A DNA stretch of 64,000 nt from Sphingomonas sp. GC_Shp_5 (GCF_026540855.1 NZ_JALNUP010000002.1:124001-188000); one strand, 5' to 3'. Counted from the first letter of the stretch, positions 1 to 9,413 are shown. A program made the numbers and translations. Notes: generated from the letters alone by a model not told the origin.

Positions 1-283
1 TGCCCGGCTCCTTCGAGCCCGACTTGAGACCGGCGGCCTTCTTGATCAGGAACGACGCCGGCGGGGTCTTCACCTCGAAGGAGAAGCTGCGATCCGCATA
101 GACGGTGATCTTGGTGGGCAGCGGGGTGCCCTTTTCCATGTCGGTCGTCGAGGCGTTGAACGCCTTGCAGAACTCCATGATGTTGACGCCGCGCTGACCC
201 AGCGCCGGCCCGATCGGCGGGGCGGGCTTAGCATCGCCTGCAGGAACCTGCAGGTTGATATAACCTGTGATCTTCTTTGCCAT
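1..283 (-). CDS. rplK: 50S ribosomal protein L11, N-terminal part (runs off the left edge)
   Basis: The first 94 codons are present. They begin [16 protein letters not shown] and contain the L11 N-terminal signature ([20 protein letters not shown]), followed by the proline-rich linker region ([14 protein letters not shown]). L11 is normally about 143 residues, so roughly the last third lies outside the window. It forms the stalk base of the 50S subunit, binds 23S rRNA and contacts elongation and release factors. In many bacteria nusG lies directly upstream. Here the next gene upstream on the same strand is an SGNH/DUF4886 protein, 150 bp away, so rplK probably has its own promoter in that gap. 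Confidence 0.97.
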   Translation of the reverse strand, partial: MAKKITGYINLQVPAGDAKPAPPIGPALGQRGVNIMEFCKAFNASTTDMEKGTPLPTKITVYADRSFSFEVKTPPASFLIKKAAGLKSGSKEPG

Positions 284-433
284 GTCACTCTCGTTTCAAG
301 TTTAGCGGTGTAGCGGGTACCCGGAGGCGCCCTCCCGCAAGCATCCAGCCGCTGGCGCAAGCCGGCGGTGTGGAAGCGCGGGCGCATAGCGGAGCTTGAG
401 CGATATGGCAACGGGCGCGATGTCGTGGCGTGG

Positions 434-1339
434 CTATCCAGTCCGGCCGCCCGGCAATACGCCCTGCGCCATCAGCTCTGCCGCGGCGATCGCCCGCAAC
501 TGGTGGGCGACGTCGGGATGGAGGCCAAGATCGTCGGCGGCCTGTTCCCTGCCGTCCAGAATGCGCGGATCGGCCCTGGTGACGGTGCCAAACACCATCA
601 GCGCCTCGAGGTAATAGCCTTCGGCGGTGGCGTGATACTGGTCCCACGACCACAGGCTGACCTTGCCGAAGGCGATGCCGTCATAGGGATTTGGGTCGGC
701 CAGTCCCTCCGCCATGGCGCGGTTCCAGGCGGGACCGACCGCGACAACGGCGTTCACCGCGGACGGGCCGGCGAGCGCCTGCCGGCTTGCCGCCATAAGG
801 TCGTCGGCCATGCGGGTGATCGGCTTGCCGAACCAGTGACCGGTGGGCTTGTAGGTCTGGTCGGCACGCGACCAGGTGGAGACGAGATCCACCTCGGCCC
901 GAGGGTTGCGGGTGCGCATCAGCGCGGCGAGCGCGCGGGCGGCGGCGATGTGGCGGGTGGGATCGCCCGGGTGTTCGGCATCCAGCGTGCTGTAGCCCTG
1001 GAGGATCACGACATCCCACGGCCGTCCGATCACGGCGCGCTTGTTGGCAAGATGATAGGCGAGGTCCTTGCCCGACGACGTCTCCAGGCTGACCGTCCAA
1101 TCAAGCCCTGCTTCCGCCGCAAAGGTGGCAAACAGCGCCGGCACGCCGCCGACACCCTCGCCGTTGAGATCCTCCACGCGATCGGGCCGATACCGCTGGA
1201 CCGGCGAGGCGGCGCCGAAGGTGAAGCTGTTGCCGACGAAGAGGATGCTGCGCGCCGGCGCGGGGGCCGCGGCCACCAGCATCATGGCCGAGGCTGAGGC
1301 GATCAGCGCGACGCGCCGGGAAAAGGAGATGCTCACCAT
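434..1339 (-). CDS. secreted SGNH-hydrolase-like protein (DUF4886-type)
   Basis: 301 residues with a Sec-type signal peptide (residues 1-30, ending APAPAR). The mature part opens with block I of the SGNH fold as GNSFTFG, with Ser38 as the likely nucleophile. The C-terminal half carries DQYH (Asp233, His236), which fits the Asp-x-x-His of this superfamily. The family contains esterases and acetylesterases; the substrate is not evident. It lies 125 bp downstream of a TonB receptor on the same strand and may be co-expressed with it, which would suit a periplasmic enzyme acting on an imported compound. The family call rests on motifs only. Confidence 0.75.
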   Translation of the reverse strand: MVSISFSRRVALIASASAMMLVAAAPAPARSILFVGNSFTFGAASPVQRYRPDRVEDLNGEGVGGVPALFATFAAEAGLDWTVSLETSSGKDLAYHLANKRAVIGRPWDVVILQGYSTLDAEHPGDPTRHIAAARALAALMRTRNPRAEVDLVSTWSRADQTYKPTGHWFGKPITRMADDLMAASRQALAGPSAVNAVVAVGPAWNRAMAEGLADPNPYDGIAFGKVSLWSWDQYHATAEGYYLEALMVFGTVTRADPRILDGREQAADDLGLHPDVAHQLRAIAAAELMAQGVLPGGRTG

Positions 1340-1464
1340 AAGCGATCAATCTGCTGGCAATGGCGGCAAGGAGCAACCACCATGGCGGCGGCAATGGTGA
1401 GCCGAAGCTCCTCGATTGCCGCCGCACAGCCTTCACCGGCGCCCTTGCGGACGTCCTAGCTGGA

Positions 1465-3816
1465 TCAGAACCCCTTGCGCAGCGACACGAACCACTGGCG
1501 CGGGGCGCCCGGCAGCAGGGTCTGGCTGTCGCCGCTGGCGGTGAAGCCGTTCGAGCCGACGGTGGCGATATACTTCTTGTCGGTAAGGTTGGTCACGCTG
1601 CCCTCGATCGAGACGCCGTCGAGGAAGCCCGGGCCGTGGATCCGGTAGCCGATGCTGGCGTCGACCAGCGCGCGTGCGCCTACCGACTGGTCGTTGGGGT
1701 AGGTGAAGTAGCGCTTCGACATCCAGTCGACGCCGGCGCGGGCGAGGAAGGTGTTGTCGTCGTAGACGATCTCGCCCTTGGCCATGTGATCGGGGTTGTC
1801 GACGATCTTGCGGCCCTTGCTGGCAACCAGCACGGTACCGGCGGCGCTCAGCACGTCGTCCTGATAGGTCGAGTGGTTGTACGAATAGCTGGCGAGCGCC
1901 GAGAGCGCGCCGAACAGGCGATAGTTGACGGTCGCCTCGCCGCCATAGCTGTGGACGCTGCCGACGTTGTTGAGCGTCGCCGGGTTGCCGATGATGCCGG
2001 CGCCGTTGGCGAAGGCGAGCAGGCGGTTGGAGAAATCGACGTAATAGCCCGCTGCCGACATCTGCAGCCCGCCGGCGTGGAAGCGGATGCCGCCCTCCGC
2101 GGTCTTCGAGCGCTCGGGCTTCAGCGTGGTGCGGATCGCGTCGAACCCGGCCTGGGTGGTCGAGAACGGCCCGGTGGTCGCCGAGGAGACGAAGGCGCGC
2201 ATGTTCTCGGTATAGCTCGCGAACAGTTCGGCGCCGCCGCCGACGCGGAACAGGATGCCGGCCTGGGGCAGGAACCAGTCGCGCGATTCGATCTTGCCCG
2301 CGGCTAGTGTGCCGGTCTCGAGCGTCGACTGGTTCTTGACCTGGACGCCCTTCCAGCCGCCGTTGATCACGACGCGATCGTCGGCGAGCTTGAGCGTGTC
2401 CTGCACATAATATTGCAGGGTCTCGGTGTCGTACTTGCCGTCCCACTGGGTGAAGAACGGATTGTCCTGATATTGCAGCGTCTCGCGGTTGGGCTCGGTG
2501 CCCATCGCCATGCCGTAGAAGCGGCGCGCCTGGCGGAAGGTGTTGCTCTCGTACCAGCCGCCGACCTCGAAGCGGTTGACGCCGACGTCATAGGCCAGGC
2601 GGCTGACGTTGCCGGCGCGATGGATGCTGTATTCGGTGGTGCGATAGGCGAGCGGCGCGGGGTTGGTGATCGGATTGCCGTCCTGATCAGGCGCGCCGAC
2701 CGGGGTCGCCGTATAAGGCGTGATCCAGGAGCCCTGGCCCTTGTTGTTGTGGTAATAAGTGGTCGAGCGCAGGTTGAGCTCGGGGGTGAGATTGGCATCG
2801 ACGGTGACGCCGCCGAGATAGTCGCGGCGCAGGCCGCCGGCGTCAAAATAGGCGTCGTCCACCGTCGAGTAAGGCGCCGGGAAGGCGAGGCCGGCGGTGG
2901 GATAGGGCAGGGCGGCGGTGGCGCTGCCGGCGCGGGTGGTCTGGTTGGCGTAGACCTCGGCGAGCTGGATCGCGAGCGCGTAATTGTTGCCGATATTGTC
3001 GTCGCGGGTGCCGAGCCGACGGATCATGTCGAGGCTGAGATCCTGATAGTCGGTCTCGCGGCGATCGGAGAAATCAAGGAAGGCGGTGATGCTGCCCTGG
3101 TTGCCGAGCTCCTTGACGACCTTGGCGTCGGCCTGGTGCTGGCGCTGGTCGCCATAGCCCTTCCACTTGTCGGTCTGCAGGAAGCCGTAGCTGAGATAGC
3201 CCTTGAGGCCGCCGCCGATGTCGCCGCTATCGAGGCGGACGAACGCGCGATAGGTGTCGTCGCTGCCATAGGTGCCCGAGGCCTGGATGCCGGCAATGTC
3301 GGACGGCGCGCGGCTGGTGAACTGGATGGTGCCGCCGAGATTGCTGGTCGAGGCAGTACCGAGCGAGCCGGCGCCCTGGGCGACGGTGGTGGCGCCGATA
3401 TCCTCGGAGATGATCGCGCGGCTGATGTGGAGGCCGTTGACGTTGCCGTAGCTCATGTCGCCGAGCGGCACGCCATCGAGGGTGAAGCCGAGCTGGTTCT
3501 GGTTGAACCCGCGCAGGCTGATGCGGGTCGACCATTCGTAGGCGCCGAATGCGTCGGCCGACTGGAAGTTGACGCCGGGGAGCTTCGAAATCGCCTTGAG
3601 CGGCGAGGTGCCGGGGGTGAGCCGGGCCATGTCGGCGGCGGTGACCGACTGGACCTGGCGGCTCTCGCCGAAGCCGAGGACGACGATGTCGTCTTCCGGG
3701 GCGGGGGCTGCCGCCTGGTCGGTCAGAGCGGCGGCGGCTTGTTCCTGAGCGGCGGCGGGCGCGGCGATCAGCACGGCAGGCGCGACGCCCGCGAGCAACA
3801 GATATTTGGCAATCAT
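1465..3816 (-). CDS. TonB-dependent outer-membrane receptor
   Basis: 783 residues. A signal peptide (1-23, AAPAAAQEQ) is followed by a TonB box (DDIVVLGF, about 42-49). The plug domain includes the segments LKAISKLPGVNF, ISLRGFNQNQLGFTLDGVP and LGGTIQFTSR. A long 22-strand-type barrel then ends in the terminal phenylalanine typical of Omp85-inserted proteins (VSLRKGF). It imports a ligand through the outer membrane with energy from TonB-ExbBD. No siderophore- or vitamin-specific motif is recognisable. The DUF4886 protein downstream suggests an organic, possibly esterified, substrate, but this is inference. Start ATG at 3816 is well placed for the signal peptide. Confidence 0.93.
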   Translation of the reverse strand: MIAKYLLLAGVAPAVLIAAPAAAQEQAAAALTDQAAAPAPEDDIVVLGFGESRQVQSVTAADMARLTPGTSPLKAISKLPGVNFQSADAFGAYEWSTRISLRGFNQNQLGFTLDGVPLGDMSYGNVNGLHISRAIISEDIGATTVAQGAGSLGTASTSNLGGTIQFTSRAPSDIAGIQASGTYGSDDTYRAFVRLDSGDIGGGLKGYLSYGFLQTDKWKGYGDQRQHQADAKVVKELGNQGSITAFLDFSDRRETDYQDLSLDMIRRLGTRDDNIGNNYALAIQLAEVYANQTTRAGSATAALPYPTAGLAFPAPYSTVDDAYFDAGGLRRDYLGGVTVDANLTPELNLRSTTYYHNNKGQGSWITPYTATPVGAPDQDGNPITNPAPLAYRTTEYSIHRAGNVSRLAYDVGVNRFEVGGWYESNTFRQARRFYGMAMGTEPNRETLQYQDNPFFTQWDGKYDTETLQYYVQDTLKLADDRVVINGGWKGVQVKNQSTLETGTLAAGKIESRDWFLPQAGILFRVGGGAELFASYTENMRAFVSSATTGPFSTTQAGFDAIRTTLKPERSKTAEGGIRFHAGGLQMSAAGYYVDFSNRLLAFANGAGIIGNPATLNNVGSVHSYGGEATVNYRLFGALSALASYSYNHSTYQDDVLSAAGTVLVASKGRKIVDNPDHMAKGEIVYDDNTFLARAGVDWMSKRYFTYPNDQSVGARALVDASIGYRIHGPGFLDGVSIEGSVTNLTDKKYIATVGSNGFTASGDSQTLLPGAPRQWFVSLRKGF

Positions 3817-3971
3817 GTAAGTGTCCCCAACCGATAGCGGCCTGATGAGGCTGGGTGGCGACGCACCGTTACGGCGCCGTGACGATGATGCGACAGATCG
3901 ATGAAGTGGGCGGTTGTGCCGCGGGTGGGCGGCAAGGTGCGGCTAAAGCGCCACACAGGCGTTCAGCCGCG

Positions 3972-5807
3972 ATGACAGTGATGGACAATCCGGTGTTGGG
4001 CCGGACGATCGGCGACCATGGCGTGATCGGCAATCTGGAAACGGCGGCGCTGGTCGCGCGCGATGGCGCGATCGATTATTGCTGCTGGCCCGCGCTCGAC
4101 AGCCCGACCATCTTCGCCGCGCTGCTCGATCCTGCGCAGGGCGGGGCGTTTACCATCACCCCGGCGCTCGACGATGCGCGCACCAGCCAATCCTATATTC
4201 CCGACAGCAACGTGCTGGTAACCGGCTGGATGAGCGAGGCGGGCAGCGTTGAGGTCACCGATCTGATGCCGCATCCGCAGGCGTGCCGCGACGACGCCGA
4301 CCAGGGGACACGTTGCATCATCCGTCGGGTGACGGCGACGCGTGGCCCGGTGACGCTGGCGGTGCGCTGCCGGCCGATGTTCGATTATGCGCGCGAGACG
4401 CCGGTCGCAAGCGCGGTGGCCGACGGCCGCGGGGTGCTATTCACCGGCCACGACATCGCGCTGCGGCTGATCGCCTCGGTGTCGCTGACGCCGGGGGAGG
4501 GCGAGGCGACTGCCGAGGTGACGCTGGCGGCGGGCGAGACGGCGTGGTTCGTGCTCGACGATCCGGCGGCGCCGGTGCCAGAGGACGGCGACATCGAGGC
4601 GCTGCTCGCCGGGACGGTGACGGCGTGGCGTGGCTGGACGGGGCGATCGACCTATCACGGGCGGTGGCGCGAAGCGGTGACCCGCTCGGCGCTCGCGCTC
4701 AAGTTGCTGACCTCGGCCCGCCACGGCTCGATCGCGGCGGCGGCCACCTTCGGCTTGCCCGAAGCGACCGGCGCAGGCCGCAACTGGGACTATCGCGCGA
4801 CCTGGATCCGCGACGCCTCATTCACCGTCTACGCCTTCATGCGGCTCGGCTATGTCGAGGAGGCCGAGCGATTTCGTGGCTGGGTCGCCGACCGGGTCGA
4901 GCATGCCGACGCCGAGCACCCGATCCGGATCATGTATGCGATCGACGGGTCGGAGGCGGCGGACGAGCAGGAGCTGGCGCATCTCGCCGGTTATGCCGGC
5001 AGCCAGCCGGTACGGATCGGCAATGGCGCACACCACCAGACCCAGCTCGACATCTTCGGCGAGCTGCTCGACAGTGTTTATCTCTCGAACAAATACGGCG
5101 CCGCGATCAGCCATGACGGCTGGGCCCATGTGTGCGGCATGGTCGATTATGTGCTCGCGCACTGGCGCGAGCCCGATGCCGGGATCTGGGAGCTGCGCGA
5201 CGAGCCGCGCGCGTTCCTCCATTCACGGCTGATGTGCTGGGTGGCGCTCGATCGCGCGATCCGGCTGGCGCAGAAGCGCTCGCTGGCGGCGCCGCTGGTC
5301 GACTGGTCGGCGGGGCGCGACGCCATCGCCCGGGAGATCTGGGACCATTACCGCCACCCCGACCACGGCTATTTCGTCCAGACCCGCGGCGGCAAGGATC
5401 TCGATGCGGCGCTGCTGATGATGCCGCTGGTCCGCTTCGTCTCGGCGACCGACCCGGTGTGGCTGAAGACGCTCGACGCGATCGGTGCCGAGCTCAGCGA
5501 CAATGCGATGATCTACCGCTACCGCAACCAGGACGGGCTGGACGGCGGCGATGGCGCCTTCACCACCTGCACCTTCTGGTACATCGAATGCCTCGCGCGC
5601 GCCGGGCGGCTCGACGAGGCGCAGATCATGATGGCCAAGGGGCTGGACTATGCCAACCACCTCGGCCTGTTCGCCGAGGAACTCGATCGCCGGGCGTTGC
5701 CGCTCGGCAACTTTCCCCAGGCGCTGACCCATCTCGCCTTCATCAGCGCGGCGTTCTTCCTTGACCGGCGTCTGGCGAACGACCGGGCCGAGGTGTGGCA
5801 GCCGTGA
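3972..5807 (+). CDS. glycoside hydrolase family 15 protein (trehalase/glucoamylase-like)
   Basis: 611 residues from the ATG at 3972. The frame stays open upstream to 3855, but the family N-terminus (IGDHGVIGNLETAALV) begins soon after this ATG, and no signal peptide is visible, so the enzyme should be cytoplasmic. An N-terminal beta-sandwich (about 1-230) precedes an (alpha/alpha)6 barrel. The barrel has NWDYR (271-275), WIRDAS, and IWELRDEPRAFLHSR, the segment that holds the general acid in GH15. Bacterial proteins of this length and type are often alpha,alpha-trehalases, but oligosaccharide glucohydrolases share the fold, so the substrate is open. It is divergent from the TonB receptor at 1465-3816. 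A 10-bp-stem hairpin follows it. Confidence 0.88.
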   Translation: MTVMDNPVLGRTIGDHGVIGNLETAALVARDGAIDYCCWPALDSPTIFAALLDPAQGGAFTITPALDDARTSQSYIPDSNVLVTGWMSEAGSVEVTDLMPHPQACRDDADQGTRCIIRRVTATRGPVTLAVRCRPMFDYARETPVASAVADGRGVLFTGHDIALRLIASVSLTPGEGEATAEVTLAAGETAWFVLDDPAAPVPEDGDIEALLAGTVTAWRGWTGRSTYHGRWREAVTRSALALKLLTSARHGSIAAAATFGLPEATGAGRNWDYRATWIRDASFTVYAFMRLGYVEEAERFRGWVADRVEHADAEHPIRIMYAIDGSEAADEQELAHLAGYAGSQPVRIGNGAHHQTQLDIFGELLDSVYLSNKYGAAISHDGWAHVCGMVDYVLAHWREPDAGIWELRDEPRAFLHSRLMCWVALDRAIRLAQKRSLAAPLVDWSAGRDAIAREIWDHYRHPDHGYFVQTRGGKDLDAALLMMPLVRFVSATDPVWLKTLDAIGAELSDNAMIYRYRNQDGLDGGDGAFTTCTFWYIECLARAGRLDEAQIMMAKGLDYANHLGLFAEELDRRALPLGNFPQALTHLAFISAAFFLDRRLANDRAEVWQP

Positions 5808-5814
5808 CGACAGA

Positions 5815-5839
5815 CGAGGTCGCTGATCGAGCGACCTCG
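5815..5839. terminator. hairpin between convergent genes
   Basis: A perfect 10-bp inverted repeat, CGAGGTCGCT / AGCGACCTCG, with a 5-nt loop sits in the 40-bp gap between the convergent GH15 and methyltransferase genes. There is no U-tract on either strand, so it may act only as a transcript-end stabiliser or a weak bidirectional terminator. Confidence 0.5.
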
Positions 5840-5847
5840 CTGGCGCC

Positions 5848-6516
5848 TCAGCACTTGCGGGCGAACCAGATCACGTGGCGCGGGCCCTTGCCGTTGCTCC
5901 GGGCGCGGACCACCACCTCGTCGGTGTCGAAGCCGGCCTGGACGAGGCGACGGGCGAACGCCTGGTCGGGGGCGGCGGACCAGACGGCAAGGATGCCGCC
6001 GGGGCGCAGCGCAACGCGCGCGGCGTCGAGCCCGCGCGCGGAATAGAGCCGGTCGTTGGCGTTGCGGGTGAGGCCGTCGGGGCCGTTGTCGACGTCGAGC
6101 AGGATCGCGTCATAACTGCTCGGTGCCGCTGCGATCACCGCGGCGACATCATCCTCGACCAGCTCGACCCGGGGATCGTCGAGGCAGCCGGCCATCAGCG
6201 TCGCCATCGGTCCGCGCGCCCAGGCGATGATCTCGGGCACCAGTTCGGCGACGGTGACGCGCGCGTTCGCGCCCAGCGCCGCGAGCGCGGTGCGCAGCGT
6301 GAAGCCCATGCCATAGCCGCCGATCAGCAGGTGCGCTGAGGGCTTGGCGAGCCGCTCGCAGGTCATCGTCGCCAGCGCCTCTTCGGAGCCGCTCATCCGG
6401 CTGTTCATCAGCTCGTTGCGATCGAGCACGATCATGAAATCGTCGCCGCGGCGGAACAGCCCCAATTCCTCGCCGCCGGGCACCAGCGCCGTGCCGATCA
6501 GTTCGCGAGGGGTCAT
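5848..6516 (-). CDS. spermidine-synthase-like SAM-binding protein
   Basis: 222 residues from the ATG at 6516. GGAG stands 8 nt upstream, whereas the in-frame TTG at 6522 would lie only 2 nt from that GGAG. It has a Rossmann methyltransferase core with the glycine-rich SAM motif LLIGGYGMGFTLRTAL, then VTVAELVPEIIAWA, and YDAILLDVDNGPDG as the post-motif acidic strand. It matches the 'spermidine synthase-like' SpeE-fold proteins common in Alphaproteobacteria, but is shorter than a true SpeE (about 280) and lacks its N-terminal beta domain. Polyamine synthesis is therefore doubtful and the acceptor is unknown. The MAPEG gene lies 22 bp upstream on the same strand, suggesting an operon. Confidence 0.8.
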   Translation of the reverse strand: MTPRELIGTALVPGGEELGLFRRGDDFMIVLDRNELMNSRMSGSEEALATMTCERLAKPSAHLLIGGYGMGFTLRTALAALGANARVTVAELVPEIIAWARGPMATLMAGCLDDPRVELVEDDVAAVIAAAPSSYDAILLDVDNGPDGLTRNANDRLYSARGLDAARVALRPGGILAVWSAAPDQAFARRLVQAGFDTDEVVVRARSNGKGPRHVIWFARKC

Positions 6517-6538
6517 GCGCAAGGCTCCAAGGGGGACG

Positions 6539-6934
6539 TCAGAAGAAGCGGATCAGCATCAGCAGCAGGCCGAGGATCGAAGCCAACCAGCTCAGGCTGC
6601 GGATGTAGCGGATCCCGAACAGATAGAGCGGGATATAAACCAGCCGCGCGGCGAACCACAGCCCGGCGCCGATCGCGCCGACGCCGCCGGTGTGGCCGGT
6701 GACCGCCAGCCCGAGCGCCAGCGCGACGAACGCCGGATAGGTTTCCTGGAAGTTGGCGAGCGCGCGGGCGGCGCGACCCGCATAGGTGCCGAGCGGTCGC
6801 GTCTCGTCGTCGCGCGGTCCCGCGTTCCAGTCGAGCCCGCGCTCGCGCGTCGCCAATTGTCCCTGGAGCATGATGTGGACGAACAGCAGCACGGTCGACG
6901 CGCCGAGGAGGATCAGTTCAACGGGCATCATCAT
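6539..6934 (-). CDS. MAPEG-family membrane protein
   Basis: 131 residues with about four hydrophobic helices (roughly 5-24, 62-80, 84-105 and 112-130). The MAPEG signature region (RAARALANFQETYPAFVALAL) is visible. MAPEG proteins are small trimeric inner-membrane proteins related to microsomal glutathione transferase; the function of the bacterial members is mostly unassigned. Three tandem ATG codons begin at 6934, preceded by GAGG. The gene is followed at 22 bp by the spermidine-synthase-like protein on the same strand. Confidence 0.88.
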   Translation of the reverse strand: MMMPVELILLGASTVLLFVHIMLQGQLATRERGLDWNAGPRDDETRPLGTYAGRAARALANFQETYPAFVALALGLAVTGHTGGVGAIGAGLWFAARLVYIPLYLFGIRYIRSLSWLASILGLLLMLIRFF

Positions 6935-6983
6935 TCGTCCTCGGCCACGATCATGCGGCCGCCACCCGGCGGCCGCTCCACGA

Positions 6984-7985
6984 TCAATGCGCGAAGAGCC
7001 GCGTCAGTTCATACGCGCCGGCACCGATCAACCCGGCGGCGGGCAGCGTGACCACCCAGGCAATGACGATGCGGCTGGCGATGTTCCAGCGCACCGCCGA
7101 CAGCCGCCGCGCCGAGCCGACACCGACGATGGCGCCGGTGATGGTGTGGGTGGAGGAGACGGGGATGCCCCCCATGGTCGCCATGAACAGCGTGATCGCG
7201 CCACCAGTTTCGGCGCAGAAACCCTGCGCCGGGGTGAGGCGGGTGATCTTGGAGCCCATGGTGTGGACGATCTTCCACCCGCCCGACATGGTGCCGAGCG
7301 CCATCGCCGCCTGGCAGGCGAGCACCACCCAGAAGGGGACATGGAACTCGCCGCCGAGCAGCCCCTGCGAGTAAAGCAGCACCGCGATGATCCCCATCGT
7401 CTTCTGCGCATCGTTGCCGCCATGACCGAGCGAGTACATCGCCGCGGAGATCAGCTGCAATTTACGGTAGCGCTTGTCGACGCCCATCGGGGTGAGCTTG
7501 ATGCTCGTCCAGGCGACCACCAGGACCAGCACCAGCGCGAGCACCAGGCCGACGGCGGGCGAGACGAAGATGCCGGCGACGGTGTTGCGGACGCCGGTCC
7601 ACACCACCGCGGACATGCCGACCTTGGCAATGCCGGCGCCGAGCAGGCCGCCGATCAGCGCATGGCTGGAGCTCGACGGGATGCCGTAGCGCCAGGTGAT
7701 GATGTTCCAGGCGATCGCGCCGGAAAGCGCACCGAAGATCACCTGCGCATCGATCACCTGGGCGTCGACGATGCCCTTGCCGACGGTCTGCGCGACATGG
7801 AGGCCGAACACGGCAAAGGCGATGAAGTTGAAGAACGCCGCCCAGATGACGGCGTGGTGCGGCTTGAGCACCCGGGTGGAGACCACCGTGGCGATCGAAT
7901 TGGCGGCGTCGTGAAGGCCGTTGAGGAAATCGAACAGCAGGGCCACGCCGATCAGCGCGACCAGGACCGGCATGGAGACCAGCAT
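6984..7985 (-). CDS. pit: PiT-family inorganic phosphate transporter
   Basis: 333 residues and polytopic. Both PiT signature repeats are present: NGLHDAANSIATVVSTRVL near the N-terminus and SLGHGGNDAQKTMGII in the middle, each containing the conserved N-D/H-D-A core of the inverted-repeat fold. The protein moves metal-phosphate with protons across the inner membrane. It starts one base after the stop of the DUF47 gene on the same strand, so the two are translationally coupled, which is the usual arrangement for this transporter and its PhoU-like partner. I see no convincing Pho box upstream of the pair. Confidence 0.95.
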   Translation of the reverse strand: MLVSMPVLVALIGVALLFDFLNGLHDAANSIATVVSTRVLKPHHAVIWAAFFNFIAFAVFGLHVAQTVGKGIVDAQVIDAQVIFGALSGAIAWNIITWRYGIPSSSSHALIGGLLGAGIAKVGMSAVVWTGVRNTVAGIFVSPAVGLVLALVLVLVVAWTSIKLTPMGVDKRYRKLQLISAAMYSLGHGGNDAQKTMGIIAVLLYSQGLLGGEFHVPFWVVLACQAAMALGTMSGGWKIVHTMGSKITRLTPAQGFCAETGGAITLFMATMGGIPVSSTHTITGAIVGVGSARRLSAVRWNIASRIVIAWVVTLPAAGLIGAGAYELTRLFAH

Positions 7986-7986
7986 C

Positions 7987-8631
7987 TCAGGCGTGATCGA
8001 TCACGAGACCCTGGATCTCGTTGGCGATGTCCTCGAAACGGTCCGCGATCCGCTCCAGATGGCTGTAGATCTCGCGGTGGACGATGAATTTCATCGGCTG
8101 GTCGTTGCCGCACGCCTTGAACAGCGATTTCAGCCCCTGGGCATGGAATTCGTCGGCCTGGCCCTCGAGCTCCACCAATCGCGCGGTGAGCGAGTGCAGC
8201 CGCGCCGCGTTGCTCTCGAGCTTGCGGAGCAGCGGGATCGCCTCGGCGGTGACCCGCGCGGCTTCAACGGCGAGGCGAGCCATATCGCGCATCTCGGGGG
8301 CGAATTCGGTCACCTCGTAGAGGCCGATGGTGGTCGCCGTCTGGTTCATCTGGTCGATCGAATCGTCCATCACCCCGATCAGATCGGTTATCGCCGAGCG
8401 ATCGAACGGCGTCACGAACACGCGGCGCACGTCCTGGAGCACCTCGCGGGTGATATCGTCCGCATCGTGCTCGCGATCGACGATGGTGGCGATATGCGCC
8501 GCAATCTCGCCGTCGCCGCTGAACAGCTTCTGCAGTGCATCGGCACCGGCGACCAGCGTGGCGGCGTGCGCCTCGAACTGATCGAAGAACCGCCCCTGCT
8601 TGGGCATCAGCGCCTGGAACCAGGCTACCAT
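7987..8631 (-). CDS. DUF47 / PhoU-like phosphate transport regulator
   Basis: 214 residues from the ATG at 8631, which has AGG 6-8 nt upstream; the frame stays open to 8688 but without a ribosome site. The protein is all-helical, begins VAWFQALMPKQGRFFDQFEAH and has the DUF47 features of long amphipathic helices with acidic residues (DREHDADDITREV, MDDSIDQMNQTATTIGLYEV) of the PhoU fold. Family members bind metal and modulate the adjacent PiT carrier. It is the first gene of the two-gene DUF47-pit operon. Confidence 0.93.
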   Translation of the reverse strand: MVAWFQALMPKQGRFFDQFEAHAATLVAGADALQKLFSGDGEIAAHIATIVDREHDADDITREVLQDVRRVFVTPFDRSAITDLIGVMDDSIDQMNQTATTIGLYEVTEFAPEMRDMARLAVEAARVTAEAIPLLRKLESNAARLHSLTARLVELEGQADEFHAQGLKSLFKACGNDQPMKFIVHREIYSHLERIADRFEDIANEIQGLVIDHA

Positions 8632-8882
8632 GGGAGACCTTTCAATGATGGCGCGGCGCGCATGGGGCCGACCGGGGGGGCGGCGCAAGCCGAAAGTGGT
8701 GTCGCGGCGATCCCGCGGCCGGTCATGCCACCTGGGTTGCCGCGCTTATGGGAGTGAATGGTTGCTGAAGCATGTCGACCTCGCGGGGCCTAGCCGGGGA
8801 ACAAGTCAGATCCGTGACATAGCCGGATTGGCGTGGCCGGGCGCTGCCTCGACAGCGGCGGCGCGGCGGGGCAATTGGGGCC

Positions 8883-9413
8883 ATGTCGTTCATCAAGCAG
8901 CTTCGCGCCGAGACCGCCGCCGATCATGACCGGGTGGATATGCTCTACGGCCGGTTCGCCCTCGACCGTGCTGCCGACTACCGGAATATACTGATCGCGC
9001 ATGCGGCGGCGCTGCCGGCGGTCGAGGCGGCGCTCGGTGTGGCTGACGACCTGCCGGCGTGGCGGCCGCGCACTGCGCTGATCGCGCAGGACCTCGCCGC
9101 GTTGGGCGTGGCGATGCCGGTGCCGGCGGCGTTCGCGGCGCCCGACGACGCGAGCCGCTGGGGGGCGCTGTACGTGATCGAGGGATCGCGGCTCGGCGGT
9201 ACGCTGCTGGCGCGATCGGTACCTGCCGGGCTGCCGTCGGCCTATCTGGCCGCCAGCCATCAACCCGGCGAGTGGCGCGCGCTACTGGCGGCGCTGGAAG
9301 CGCGGGCCGCCGTCGCGGGCGAGGCATGGAGGCAGCGCGTGCTGGCGGGGGCACGGGCGTGTTTCGGCCTCTATGCGGCGGTCGTGGGGCGTGAGGATCG
9401 ACCCGACGCGTAA
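8883..9413 (+). CDS. biliverdin-producing heme oxygenase
   Basis: 176 residues, starting MSFIKQLRAETAADHDRVD. His15 in the ETAADHDRVD helix is the expected proximal heme ligand, and the distal helix shows YVIEGSRLGGTLLAR, the G-S-x-L-G-G stretch of bacterial heme oxygenases (BphO/HmuO type). It cleaves heme to biliverdin, CO and iron. Because a biliverdin-binding phytochrome gene lies 1.8 kb downstream, chromophore supply is the likely role; iron release from heme is the alternative. In many genomes bphO and bphP are adjacent, while here three small genes lie between them and bphP is on the opposite strand. Confidence 0.87.
   Translation: MSFIKQLRAETAADHDRVDMLYGRFALDRAADYRNILIAHAAALPAVEAALGVADDLPAWRPRTALIAQDLAALGVAMPVPAAFAAPDDASRWGALYVIEGSRLGGTLLARSVPAGLPSAYLAASHQPGEWRALLAALEARAAVAGEAWRQRVLAGARACFGLYAAVVGREDRPDA

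Noticed and set aside
2413..3837. 474-codon open frame on the plus strand
   Set aside because: Mirror frame of the first TonB receptor; Val/Ala/Gly/Asp-rich with no recognisable fold.
7993..8004. 12-bp perfect palindrome GTGATCGATCAC
   Set aside because: Lies inside the DUF47 coding sequence, close to its stop codon; GATC-rich short palindromes are expected by chance.
8798..8822. EcfG promoter candidate (GGAAC) upstream of the heme oxygenase gene
   Set aside because: No GTT at 16-17 nt downstream; only the -35 half matches.
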